DNA of 64,000 nt from NCBI RefSeq assembly GCF_002250115.1, contig NZ_CP019985.1, forward strand, positions 3,286,001 through 3,350,000. Reading direction: 5' to 3'. A program made the translations under genes and the position numbers. The notes under the pieces are model-generated. The model worked only from the letters and a program-made list of their open reading frames with translations. It did not search any database and was not told the DNA's origin. Shown one piece after another: positions 25,575 to 33,185 of the stretch (positions within the stretch are counted from its first letter, which is position 1; each line of letters opens with the position of its first letter). The DNA is from Shouchella clausii. Its GTDB lineage: Bacteria > Bacillota > Bacilli > Bacillales > Bacillaceae_D.

Positions 25575-26720
25575 ATGCTTAAACGCTCAGCACTCCTAAT
25601 GGTTCTACTCGCCATATTGGCAGTGCTTGTTTATGAACAACAAAACCAAATGGCGCCTGCGCCGGATGCTTCAATCGGTCAAATGGCAGCTGAAAAAAGA
25701 GAAGCTGGCAATGGCGGCAAAGACATTGCCCCAACAAGCCGCTTTGACACTGAAGAAGAGTTAGATGACGTGGATGAGGAAACGGATGAGGATACAGGCG
25801 AATCAGACGCAAAAACGGAGCAAGCCTCAGCTTCGCTCGTTAATGTCTCTGCTTTAATGGGAAAGCAGGAAAAAGATGTGGTTGCCACATACGGTGACCC
25901 AGTGCGAAAAGACCCTTCTGCCTTTGGTTATGAGTCATGGGTCTATACAAATGTGGATGATGGTTATTTAGTCGTCTGCGTCGAACATGGCGAAGTGGTG
26001 TCTATAGTCGCTAGTGGCTCCGCTGCTGCAGGATTCTTAGGAAATGAGCGCGCCAGTTTTTCTGAATTAGAGAAAACCTACTCCTTTGAAGAAAACGTAC
26101 CTGTCGAAACAGATGACGGCCAGTTTACGTTCCGTTTAACAGGGGAAGATTACAAGATGCGGCCGCTCGCACCAGTTGACGATTACTGGCTGCAAGTTTA
26201 TATGGATATCCATACCGACGAAGTGTCAAGCATCCGTTTAATGACGGACGAGGTGCTCCTCAAACAAAAACCGTACTCATTAAGCTATACAGGTACGCTT
26301 CCAGAGAGGCCAGAACTGGCGGAAGAACAAATGAAGCGAGTGGAAGCTGCCAATGAACAGCAAATCTTTGAACGGACTAACCACATACGTGCTTATCATG
26401 GCTTGCCTTCATTTGAGTGGTCCGAAGAGGTAGCGGATGTTGCTTATTTGCACAGCAAAGACATGCACGATGAACAATATTTTGACCATGTCTCGCCAGT
26501 TAAAGGAAACTTGGCCGACCGTTTTAATGCGGGAGAAGTGCCATTTGCGATGGCAGGAGAGAACATTGCCTTGAAATACGTGGATGGCATTGCAGCAACA
26601 GAAGGTTGGTTAAACAGTGAAGGGCACCGCGTCAATTTGCTTCATGAGGAGTTTACGTTCTTAGGTGTTGGCGTGTACGAAGATTATTATACGCAAAATT
26701 TTCTAAAGCCCCAATCGTAG
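25575..26720 (+). CDS. ylbC: YlbC, exported CAP/SCP-domain protein
   Basis: 381 residues. An N-terminal membrane anchor or uncleaved signal (4-20) is followed by a very acidic linker (about 54-80, run of Asp/Glu), a CAP-associated N-terminal domain (about 95-230) and a C-terminal CAP domain with the family pattern HSKDMHDEQYFDHVSP, GENIA and LNSEGHRVNLL. Bacterial CAP proteins are extracellular and of unknown activity. It matches YlbC of B. subtilis in layout and location. GTGAGAAG precedes the ATG. Monocistronic. Confidence 0.9.
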   Translation: MLKRSALLMVLLAILAVLVYEQQNQMAPAPDASIGQMAAEKREAGNGGKDIAPTSRFDTEEELDDVDEETDEDTGESDAKTEQASASLVNVSALMGKQEKDVVATYGDPVRKDPSAFGYESWVYTNVDDGYLVVCVEHGEVVSIVASGSAAAGFLGNERASFSELEKTYSFEENVPVETDDGQFTFRLTGEDYKMRPLAPVDDYWLQVYMDIHTDEVSSIRLMTDEVLLKQKPYSLSYTGTLPERPELAEEQMKRVEAANEQQIFERTNHIRAYHGLPSFEWSEEVADVAYLHSKDMHDEQYFDHVSPVKGNLADRFNAGEVPFAMAGENIALKYVDGIAATEGWLNSEGHRVNLLHEEFTFLGVGVYEDYYTQNFLKPQS

Positions 26721-26730
26721 CGATAGCAAC

Positions 26731-26767
26731 AAGCCAGTAGGTGCACAAATGCGCCTACTGGCTTTTT
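26731..26767 (+). terminator. Terminator of ylbC
   Basis: Stem AAGCCAGTAGGTGC / GCGCCTACTGGCTT (26731-26764) through one G-U pair, followed by T residues. Confidence 0.9.
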
Positions 26768-26774
26768 ATGCGGA

Positions 26775-27257
26775 CTAGCGGCGAGGGATGACAAAAAACG
26801 TAGCTGTTGCTTTGGCAAGCAAACGTTCTTGGTCATCAAACGCTTCCCCTTCTAAAACAATGAGCTGTTTGCCTTTATGGACGATTTTGGCTATGCATCG
26901 CATAAATGAGCCTTTTCCAGGGCGAAGGTAATGGATATTGAGCTGGGAAGTAACAGCCGTTAAATGGGGCGGGAGGCTGTTCATAGCAGCGCCGCCAAGA
27001 GTAGAATCAAGGAGGGTAGCAGTCATGCCGCCGTGGACGATTTGAAGGGGATTATGTACAAGGGGGCCTAGCGGCATCCGCATTTCAAATGTTTCATTGT
27101 CGTGTTGGCTTATTTCTGCTTTTGTTATCCCGGCCAAATAGGTAAGTTGTTCATTTTGTTGTTTGGCGAGCAGCCCGTCTGCGATTTGCTCAAGGACAGA
27201 CAGCTCTTCTTCTGTTGCATGTTCGATATAGTGGTTTAATTTTTCTTTAACATCCAT
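26775..27257 (-). CDS. PaaI-family hotdog thioesterase
   Basis: 160-residue hotdog-fold acyl-CoA thioesterase. The catalytic region VHGGMTATLLDSTLGGA has the HGG and the acidic Asp typical of the PaaI group, preceded by NPLQI. The N-terminal ~50 residues are helical. The substrate acyl-CoA is unknown. The ATG at 27257 is 6 nt from AAGGTG; a GTG three codons upstream overlaps that site. It is on the opposite strand to the flanking ylb genes and is not part of the B. subtilis ylb cluster as I recall it. Confidence 0.88.
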   Translation of the reverse strand: MDVKEKLNHYIEHATEEELSVLEQIADGLLAKQQNEQLTYLAGITKAEISQHDNETFEMRMPLGPLVHNPLQIVHGGMTATLLDSTLGGAAMNSLPPHLTAVTSQLNIHYLRPGKGSFMRCIAKIVHKGKQLIVLEGEAFDDQERLLAKATATFFVIPRR

Positions 27258-27346
27258 GTCATTCACCTTTTTTCACATATCTAGTTGGTTTACATACTCT
27301 AGTAGTGTACCAAACATTAAAGCGCTTGCGCAAAAAAAGATGAACG

Positions 27347-27375
27347 TTGGACTCGATGGGCGGATATACTACTAT
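27347..27375 (+). promoter_or_regulatory. Promoter of ylbD-ylbE
   Basis: TTGGAC (27347-27352), 17-bp spacer, TACTAT (27370-27375). The start near 27382 leaves a short leader ahead of the ATG at 27406. Confidence 0.5.
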
Positions 27376-27405
27376 ACATAATCTATTTAAGAGAGGATGG
27401 TACAG

Positions 27406-27828
27406 ATGGAAGACAAGGCGAATCTGCATCCTTCAGTCGAGGAATTTAAAGCGTTTGTCCGGGAACATCCCAGGCTCGTAAAAGAAATAAAAGAAGGGAA
27501 CAAAACACTCCAGCATACCTATGAAGAATGGACGGTCCTTGGCAGTTCACATGAACACTGGGCTCCGTATAAAAATAAAGATGCCACTTCGTCTGCTGCT
27601 AATGAAAAAGAAGAAACAGCCGACGAATCTTCTAGTACGGGTACAGAATTCATCAATCAATTGATGGGCATGGTTAAAAAAATGAATATCCAAGATTTGC
27701 AATCACACTTAAACCATTTTAGTACAATGCTTACCAATGTCCAAGGCTTGATACAAACATTCCAAAAGCCGTCAGAACCAGTGCGGCAAAGGGAAAGTGA
27801 ATCGCCTTTTTCTTTTAGGAGAGATTAA
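27406..27828 (+). CDS. ylbD: YlbD, putative spore coat protein
   Basis: 140-residue hydrophilic protein. The N-terminal block (HPSVEEFKAFVREHP--V-EI--G--T) and the WTVLGSSHEHW element identify the YlbD family; the C-terminus (MVKKMNIQDLQSHLNHF) is also family-like. The middle is a low-complexity Ser/Glu linker. Annotated as a coat protein in Bacillus, with weak functional evidence. The ATG at 27406 is 9 nt from GAGAGG. It lies 12 bp before ylbE, so they are co-transcribed. Confidence 0.88.
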   Translation: MEDKANLHPSVEEFKAFVREHPRLVKEIKEGNKTLQHTYEEWTVLGSSHEHWAPYKNKDATSSAANEKEETADESSSTGTEFINQLMGMVKKMNIQDLQSHLNHFSTMLTNVQGLIQTFQKPSEPVRQRESESPFSFRRD

Positions 27829-27840
27829 GGGGGCCAGCAA

Positions 27841-28110
27841 ATGAGAGAAGAAGTACAACGTAAAATTTTTGAACAGCCGGAATTAAAGGCATTTATCCGC
27901 TATCACCCTGAATGGTACCGGCGACTTGGGCGACAGCCTGACCAGCTTGCGGCAATGGAAAGAGAAGCAAATTATTTTTATGGAAAAACATGGCCGCAAC
28001 GGGTTGAAAAAATGCAAAACAATGTCAGCATGGTCATGATGTTGATGGAAATGTTGAAAATGGGGCAAAACACAGTAGCGGAAACAGTCCAATCCGTAAC
28101 GAACAATTAA
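27841..28110 (+). CDS. ylbE: YlbE-like protein
   Basis: 89-residue protein with the YlbE pattern (IRYHPEWYRRLGRQPDQL, then YFYGKTWPQRVEK). Function is unknown. GGGGG lies 7 nt before the ATG. Its TAA stop shares the palindrome TTAA (28107-28110) with the stop of the converging ATP-grasp gene, and there is no hairpin between the two. Confidence 0.88.
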   Translation: MREEVQRKIFEQPELKAFIRYHPEWYRRLGRQPDQLAAMEREANYFYGKTWPQRVEKMQNNVSMVMMLMEMLKMGQNTVAETVQSVTNN

Positions 28111-28877
28111 ATGTCCGTTGCGGATTTTTTGATGGCCTCATAAATGAATGATTCTGGGCGCAAACGTTGCTCATGGAAGCCTTGGTTGCCGAAGAGCACA
28201 TTGAATTCAAGGATATAAAAACGATTTTTAGCAACGAGGACATCAAAGCCAGCGTGGTTGATGTTTAATGCAGTGGCTACTTGTTCAACGAGAGCGACCG
28301 CTTCTGGGGGAATGGCTTCAAAGGAAATCGCGCCTCCTTGGGCGATATTGTTGCGAAACCCTGACTCATTCATTCGCCAATAGCTGTTGACGACGCGATC
28401 TCCAATCACACATAAGCGCAAATCACGGTCGCTTTCAATGTATTCTTGGATGTAAAGGACTTCGTGGCTATCAGCGTAAGCGCGGAGTTGTTGTTCATTT
28501 TCAATAAAGAACACGCCTTGTCCCATCGATGAACGCACCGTTTTGGCGATAAAAGGAAAGGAAAAAGAGTCAATGATTTTTTGAACCATGGCGTTACTCG
28601 AGCCAACAATCATCGTGTTTGGGACATTGTCTGGACAAACAGCCCATAAAGCACGTGTCATTTCAATTTTGCTGTAGCCAAGCTGAATGCTTTCAATGCT
28701 TGGGAAAATCCGTTTTTTAAAGCCATAGACGAGGCTCGTTACTTGCCAATTTTCAGGGAAAAGGCATAGATCGGCGTTGGCAATTTTTTGCCGTTCCTGA
28801 AACATCGCTTCAGGCTTTATGTAATCGATGCCTGGTATGCCGATTGTCCGGAATGGGTTAAATGTAACAAGATTCAA
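28107..28877 (-). CDS. ATP-grasp domain protein (RimK/YheC-like)
   Basis: 256 residues. An ATP-grasp fold is suggested by FPFIAKTVRSSMGQGVFFI (nucleotide-binding lysine and glycine loop), YIQEYIESDRDLRLCVIG, and the metal-site pair FDVLVAKNRFYILEFNVLFGNQG with the Glu and Asn ligands. Such enzymes join a carboxylate to an amine using ATP; related YheC/YheD proteins are spore-associated in Bacillus. The substrate is unknown. The start is a TTG with GAGGAGG 8 nt upstream. It interrupts the usual ylbE-ylbF order in opposite orientation, which suggests a lineage-specific insertion. Confidence 0.85.
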   Translation of the reverse strand: MNLVTFNPFRTIGIPGIDYIKPEAMFQERQKIANADLCLFPENWQVTSLVYGFKKRIFPSIESIQLGYSKIEMTRALWAVCPDNVPNTMIVGSSNAMVQKIIDSFSFPFIAKTVRSSMGQGVFFIENEQQLRAYADSHEVLYIQEYIESDRDLRLCVIGDRVVNSYWRMNESGFRNNIAQGGAISFEAIPPEAVALVEQVATALNINHAGFDVLVAKNRFYILEFNVLFGNQGFHEQRLRPESFIYEAIKKSATDI

Positions 28878-29003
28878 GGTGTTTCCTCCTCAAGGAAAGT
28901 TAGGTGTTGGCAACAAAAGGGACAAGCAATTGTCGAATGAATTATAGAGAGGTTTTAGGTGGCTTGTCAACGTATAAATGATTACCCTAAAAAGAAATAA
29001 TCG

Positions 29004-29012
29004 TGCTACAAT
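29004..29012 (+). promoter_or_regulatory. Extended -10 promoter of ylbF
   Basis: TGC followed by TACAAT (29007-29012); no good -35 at standard spacing. About 20 bp ahead of the start codon at 29032, so the leader would be short. Confidence 0.4.
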
Positions 29013-29031
29013 AGAAGAGGAGGTGTGCGCC

Positions 29032-29472
29032 ATGATTGCTACAATTGATGCGATGGACATGCTTCAAGCGTCAGATGAGCTGGCAGCAATGGTGCTGCAA
29101 TCAAGCGTGTTTGCTAACTATCGCTTATCCCGTGCCCGTTTTGAAGAAAACCATGCTGCACAAGCAAAGGTAGAACGATTTAAAAAAGTAAAGCAAGCCC
29201 ATGAGGAAGTGCAGCGGTTTGGCAAATATCATCCCGATTATAAGTCGGTATCCGCGGAAATTCGGATCGCAAAGCGCGAGTTGGATAAAGATGAGGTCAT
29301 TTCCGCTTTTAAGCAAGCTGAAACAGAACTTGAGTCGCTTTTAAACGAACTCAGCGCCATCATCGCCCATAGCGTTTCTTCTTCTATAAAAGTACCTACA
29401 GGTAACCCGTTTTTTGACTCAATGCCTTGCAGCGGCGGCTGTGGCTCGGGAGGGAGCTGCAGCTGCGGCTAG
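29032..29472 (+). CDS. ylbF: YlbF, subunit of the Y-complex (RNase Y specificity factor)
   Basis: 146 residues, nearly the length of B. subtilis YlbF. A helical body (VQRFGKYHPDY, IKRELD-like IAKRELDKDEV, KVPTGNPFFD) is followed by the cysteine tail CSGGCGSGGSCSCG, known in B. subtilis to hold an Fe-S cluster with partners YmcA and YaaT. The complex directs RNase Y to polycistronic mRNAs and is needed for competence, biofilm formation and sporulation. The ATG at 29032 has GAGGAGG 8 nt upstream; upstream in-frame codons are not used. Confidence 0.93.
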   Translation: MIATIDAMDMLQASDELAAMVLQSSVFANYRLSRARFEENHAAQAKVERFKKVKQAHEEVQRFGKYHPDYKSVSAEIRIAKRELDKDEVISAFKQAETELESLLNELSAIIAHSVSSSIKVPTGNPFFDSMPCSGGCGSGGSCSCG

Positions 29473-29564
29473 GCAGATTTAGGTCTTGAAACGTGGATAA
29501 AATCAATGTAGGATGAGAAAAATGAGAGCAACGCAAATTGATTTGATCAAAAGGGGATTGGAAG

Positions 29565-29843
29565 ATGATTAGCCCAAATCGGCAAGGGATTGTTGTCTGG
29601 CTTACGTCGCTTAAATATGCCCGCCAGCTAAGACGGTTTGGACATGTCCAGTACGTCTCAAAGAAAATGAAATACGTCGTTTTTTATTGCGACCAGTCAA
29701 AAGTGCCTGAGTTGGTTGACAAGCTCTCCAGCTTTCATTTTGTTACGGACGTTAAACCATCCATGCGCCCGTTTATCAATACGGAGTATGAAGGGGCGAA
29801 ACCAGATAAAGCCAAAGAATACGATTACAAATTAGGCATATAG
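29565..29843 (+). CDS. ylbG: UPF0298 family protein YlbG
   Basis: 92-residue protein of the YlbG family (RQGIVVWL at the start, YVSKKMKYVVFYCD, VKPSMRPFINTEYE). Function is unknown, though it is conserved next to ylbF. A GGAAG site precedes the ATG. Ends at a strong terminator. Confidence 0.9.
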   Translation: MISPNRQGIVVWLTSLKYARQLRRFGHVQYVSKKMKYVVFYCDQSKVPELVDKLSSFHFVTDVKPSMRPFINTEYEGAKPDKAKEYDYKLGI

Positions 29844-29875
29844 CCTGGAAGGCGGTTGATCCTTCCAGGTTTTTT
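29844..29875 (+). terminator. Terminator of ylbG
   Basis: Perfect stem CCTGGAAGG (29844-29852) / CCTTCCAGG (29861-29869), then six T residues. Confidence 0.92.
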
Positions 29876-29887
29876 CATGTCAATTCC

Positions 29888-30265
29888 TTAACTTAACGGC
29901 GGCAAAATTCGCTGGAAGCGGAGTGCGCCAACAAGGTATTGGTCGTATAATTCGATATCGTAAAAGGCGCTTTTTGGCTTCACTTCCAGTTTGAAAACGG
30001 TAAAGCCAAGTTCGGAAGCGAGTGCATAGAAGGCAGCTAGTCGCTTGTTTTGGCGGTTGTTTGCCTGAAACCCTTCCCTGCATATGTAAATCGGCATAAA
30101 TTGGCTGTCTCCGGCTGGCTTAAAGCATACGGCCAAGGAGGAACGCCCTTCTTCTGTTTGCAACTCTAAAAAAGCATGGGCGCGCTTGGCATTGCTTTTC
30201 GCCAGTTCTAGCAGTTCAAAGAAATCAGTATAGCCATTTCCTAGTTCGATAAATCGTTGAATCAT
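29888..30265 (-). CDS. Small conserved protein, DUF7147-like
   Basis: 125-residue soluble protein starting MIQRFIELGNGYTDFFELLE. A gene of this type lies between ylbG and rsmD in many Bacillus genomes and is sometimes mislabelled methylthioribose kinase; it lacks kinase motifs. Conserved-looking elements are MPIYICREGF and YDIELYDQYLVGALRFQRIL. Function is unknown. The ATG at 30265 has TTGGAGG 9 nt upstream. A minus-strand hairpin with a T tract lies just upstream (30327-30360). Confidence 0.8.
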   Translation of the reverse strand: MIQRFIELGNGYTDFFELLELAKSNAKRAHAFLELQTEEGRSSLAVCFKPAGDSQFMPIYICREGFQANNRQNKRLAAFYALASELGFTVFKLEVKPKSAFYDIELYDQYLVGALRFQRILPPLS

Positions 30266-30813
30266 CGTGCATTTCCTCCAACTACGTTTGAGTGCAGAAT
30301 AGCATGGGAGCGAGCCGTTGTCGAGCAAAAAATAGGCGCCCTTCATGAAGAAGAGCGCCTTGCCATGATTTTCACATGGCTATGGGAGAGGAGAAACCGG
30401 AGGAAGAGCTTATGGGGAAACGTAAGCCTTCTCCGCGGTTGTCGCAACACGTACTGTGCTGCTAACATCCAGTATGGTCATGGAATCGTCGCTTTATACA
30501 CATCTTTTAACAGCTTTTTGAAACAAATCCCTTTTCTCTAATGGAGGGACGAATGATCCGGCTAGGCGAGCCTGGAAGTCTTATTGCTCCTGTTTGTGGC
30601 AATTTGCTATCATCAATGTTAACTAGATACAACGTAGCTGTGTAAATGAAAGGGATGCAAATGATTTAGTACTGGGCTAGCTCTTCGTCTGTAGCATGTT
30701 TCTGCCCTAAACGTGTCTGATCCGGCAAAACAGCTTGGACTGTATGCGTGTTGCAAGTAGGAGCGGTTCATATATGGTACGATAGAAGAAAAACAGATGA
30801 TTAGGTGATGGAA
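30266..30813. other. 548-bp gene-free region between the DUF7147-like gene and rsmD
   Basis: No convincing gene in any frame; the longest plus-strand reading (ending 30541) overlaps the neighbouring gene and has no recognisable content. A terminator-like hairpin on the minus strand lies at 30327-30360. An extended -10 candidate for rsmD (TGG, then TACGAT at 30778-30783) lies 31 bp before its ATG. A 30-codon open stretch on the minus strand (about 30665-30755) has no start codon. The region may be a decayed gene or contain an untranslated RNA. Confidence 0.5.
30327..30360 (-). terminator. Minus-strand hairpin with T tract upstream of the DUF7147-like gene
   Basis: AGGCGC (30334-30339) pairs with GCGCCT (30355-30360), with the palindrome CTTCATGAAG inside. 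An A run at 30327-30332 gives a T tract on the minus strand. It is either an attenuator in this gene's leader or the end of an unannotated leftward transcript. Confidence 0.55.
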
Positions 30814-31365
30814 ATGAGGGTTATTGCCGGTGAAGCACGGGGCTTACAGTTAAAAGCTGTTCCTGGAAAAACAACACGGCCAACAACAGATAAAGTAAAA
30901 GAAGCGATGTTCAATATCATTGGCCCTTATTTTGATGGAGGGAAGGCGTTAGATCTTTATGCAGGTAGCGGCGCTTTAGGGATCGAGGCGCTGAGCAGGG
31001 GGATGGAATCATGCATTTTTGTTGACCAAAACAAGCATGCAGTTGCAACGATTCACGCCAATTTAAGCCATACTGGCTATACAGATAAAGCAGAAGTATA
31101 TCGGAACGATAGCTTGCGCGCTTTAAAAGCAGTCGGTAAACGAGACGTCTCCTTTGAACTGATTTTGTTAGACCCCCCGTATGCCAAACAACAAATTGCG
31201 ACGATTTTTGGCTTGATTGACGACTACCATGTGCTTGCACCAGCTGGCGTAACAGTTTGTGAAACAGCACTACATATACAGTTGCCAGACATAGCAGGGC
31301 CTTTAGTAAAAGAGCGGGAAGAATGCTATGGCGATACGAAACTAACGGTTTACAAGAAGGGTTGA
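30814..31365 (+). CDS. rsmD: 16S rRNA (guanine966-N2)-methyltransferase RsmD
   Basis: 183-residue class I SAM methyltransferase (YlbH). RVIAGEARG start, TRPTTDKVKEAMFN, the SAM loop LDLYAGSGALGIEALSRG and the catalytic DPPY are all present. It methylates G966 of 16S rRNA. I start at the ATG at 30814, 6 nt after AGGTG, which gives the standard N-terminus MRVI; earlier in-frame GTG and ATG codons overlap the ribosome site. coaD begins 4 bp after its stop, the usual rsmD-coaD pair. Confidence 0.95.
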   Translation: MRVIAGEARGLQLKAVPGKTTRPTTDKVKEAMFNIIGPYFDGGKALDLYAGSGALGIEALSRGMESCIFVDQNKHAVATIHANLSHTGYTDKAEVYRNDSLRALKAVGKRDVSFELILLDPPYAKQQIATIFGLIDDYHVLAPAGVTVCETALHIQLPDIAGPLVKEREECYGDTKLTVYKKG

Positions 31366-31369
31366 TTAG

Positions 31370-31849
31370 ATGAAAAGAGCAATTTGTTCAGGGAGCTTTG
31401 ATCCTGTCACGAATGGCCATATTGATTTATTTGAACGGGCTGGTGCTCTGTTTGACGAAATCATTATTGCCATTTTAATCAACAACAAAAAAAAGCCGCT
31501 CTTTCCATTGGCAGAACGGGAGCGGCTGTTACGGGAATCGATTGCCCATATAAAAAATGCGACCATTGACTCGTTTGATGGCCTGCTTGTCGATTATGCG
31601 AGAGAAAAGGAAGCAACGGCCATTGTACGAGGCCTCCGCTCAAATGCTGATTTTGAATATGAAAAAAATATTGCCGCCATGAACAAAGAACTGGCGCCAC
31701 AGTTGGACACCCTTTTTTTGATGACAGATCCGAATTATTCTTATGTCAGTTCCAGCATTGTTAAAGAGGTGGCGAGCTACTCCCAAGATGTGTCAAAGCT
31801 CGTGCCACAGCCTGTTGCTCATGCTCTTAAGGAAGTATACCGGCGCTAG
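31370..31849 (+). CDS. coaD: Phosphopantetheine adenylyltransferase
   Basis: 159-residue nucleotidyltransferase for the penultimate step of coenzyme A synthesis (4'-phosphopantetheine plus ATP to dephospho-CoA). The nucleotide-binding SGSFDPVTNGHID motif with its HxGH-like His, RGLRSNADFEYE and YSYVSSSIVKE are intact. Its stop shares the palindrome CTAG (31846-31849) with the stop of convergent ylbJ; no terminator hairpin lies between them. Confidence 0.97.
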   Translation: MKRAICSGSFDPVTNGHIDLFERAGALFDEIIIAILINNKKKPLFPLAERERLLRESIAHIKNATIDSFDGLLVDYAREKEATAIVRGLRSNADFEYEKNIAAMNKELAPQLDTLFLMTDPNYSYVSSSIVKEVASYSQDVSKLVPQPVAHALKEVYRR

Positions 31850-33063
31850 TCGGTTTCCCGTAACAAAACGCGGGCGTTGGCGAAAATAAAATACAACAAC
31901 GCACATAGGGTGATTATGCCACCGTAAGCAGCGAGCCATTCCCAAATACGTTCGCCAAACAAAGCAGGGGCGTTGGCGCCAAAGCTTCCTGTTTCGTGGG
32001 CATTCGGCTTATAGAGTGGTTTAAACAGGAGTGCGGCTAGCAAAGCAGCAAACACGCCGTGCAGAAAGCGGGCGAAAAAAAATGGGCGGAAGCGAAGGTC
32101 TGACTCAGTCAAGATGCTGGCCACTTGGGCTTGCACCGAAAAGCCGCCGAACCCAAGGATGAAAGAAACAACAATAAGCTGAAACCATATAGATACGCCG
32201 TCTGTGCTGCTTATTTGTTCAGCCCCAATTGTGATTTCAAACAGACCAGCTAAAAAAGGCTTAGCTAGTTCAGGTGGAAGCGCAACAAGGGAAAAGAGCT
32301 GTTGGACTGCGAATGCTACAAGGCTAAGAACGCCTAGTAGTGACAGCATCTCGTTTAATACGGAAAACAAAATAATAAAACCGCCAATCAACAGCAGCGT
32401 TTGGATCGATGAACGAACGGCATCGCCGAGCAACTTCCCGAGCGTGCGCCCGTCTTTTAAGCGTTCTTCATGCAAAAGCAAGAAAGCGTCCTTCAGCTGT
32501 AGCCCCTTTTTGCTGCGGCTATTCTCGTCCGTTCCAGAAACCCCATAAAAACGCATGGAAAGCCCGACTAACACGTTGCCGCCATAGTGGGCAATTGCTA
32601 AAACCATTCCTAGTGCAGCGTCGTGGAAAAAACCGACTGCAATTGCCCCAAAGATAAACAAAGGATTGGACGAATTCGTAAAAGCGGCTAGTCGTTCGCC
32701 TTCTATTCGCGTGACTTTTTCCTGTTGGCGCATGCGGACAGCTAGTTTAGCCCCTGCAGGATTGCCGCTGGCTAGCCCCATTGCCCAAACAAAGCCGCCA
32801 ATGCCCGGGACAGAGAAGAGCGGGCGCATAAGCGGTTCCAATAGTACGCCTATAAACGAAACGACTCCAAAGCCGATCAGTAATTCGGAAACGATAAAGA
32901 AAGGCAAAAGCGACGGAAAGACGACATGCCACCACATCTCAAGGCCGCGAGTTGACGCGTCCAGTGCCTCTTTAGGAAACAGCATGAGCGCAAATGCAAG
33001 CACAAGTGCGGCACCCGCAAGGAAACCAGTTTTTACGAGCGATGCAAAGTGGGCTTCTTTCAT
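31846..33063 (-). CDS. ylbJ: YlbJ, sporulation-associated nucleoside-recognition-type membrane protein
   Basis: 405-residue multi-helix membrane protein matching YlbJ, the mother-cell (sigma-E) sporulation protein related to SpoIIM/SpmA-type gate domains. MWWHVVFPSLLPFFIVSELL and GLASGNPAGAKL are family-like segments. Its role is in heat-resistant spore formation in B. subtilis; the substrate is unknown. The ATG at 33063 has AAAGGAGG 10 nt upstream and gives the usual length. It is inverted relative to coaD and ylbK; in B. subtilis I recall these running the same way. Confidence 0.9.
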   Translation of the reverse strand: MKEAHFASLVKTGFLAGAALVLAFALMLFPKEALDASTRGLEMWWHVVFPSLLPFFIVSELLIGFGVVSFIGVLLEPLMRPLFSVPGIGGFVWAMGLASGNPAGAKLAVRMRQQEKVTRIEGERLAAFTNSSNPLFIFGAIAVGFFHDAALGMVLAIAHYGGNVLVGLSMRFYGVSGTDENSRSKKGLQLKDAFLLLHEERLKDGRTLGKLLGDAVRSSIQTLLLIGGFIILFSVLNEMLSLLGVLSLVAFAVQQLFSLVALPPELAKPFLAGLFEITIGAEQISSTDGVSIWFQLIVVSFILGFGGFSVQAQVASILTESDLRFRPFFFARFLHGVFAALLAALLFKPLYKPNAHETGSFGANAPALFGERIWEWLAAYGGIITLCALLYFIFANARVLLRETD

Positions 33064-33141
33064 GAATGGGCGTCCTCCTTTTTCATAGCCGATGCCTGTC
33101 CTCTTAAATATACGCATAACGGCTTGGTTTAGACCATAAGA

Positions 33142-33170
33142 TTGAAACACGTTAAGCGAACGAGTACAAT
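33142..33170 (+). promoter_or_regulatory. Promoter-like sequence abutting the ylbK ribosome site
   Basis: TTGAAA (33142-33147), 17-bp spacer, TACAAT (33165-33170), immediately followed by AAGGAGG (33171-33177). A start about 7 bp downstream would cut into the ribosome site. Confidence 0.5.
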
Positions 33171-33185
33171 AAGGAGGAAATGCCT

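Noticed and set aside
27320-27335. Possible catabolite-responsive element upstream of ylbD
   Set aside because: Only about 11 of 14 positions match, with mismatches at conserved ends; not enough to call.
30257-30541. 94-codon plus-strand frame upstream of rsmD
   Set aside because: Starts inside the opposite-strand DUF7147-like gene, lacks a ribosome site and has no recognisable domain.
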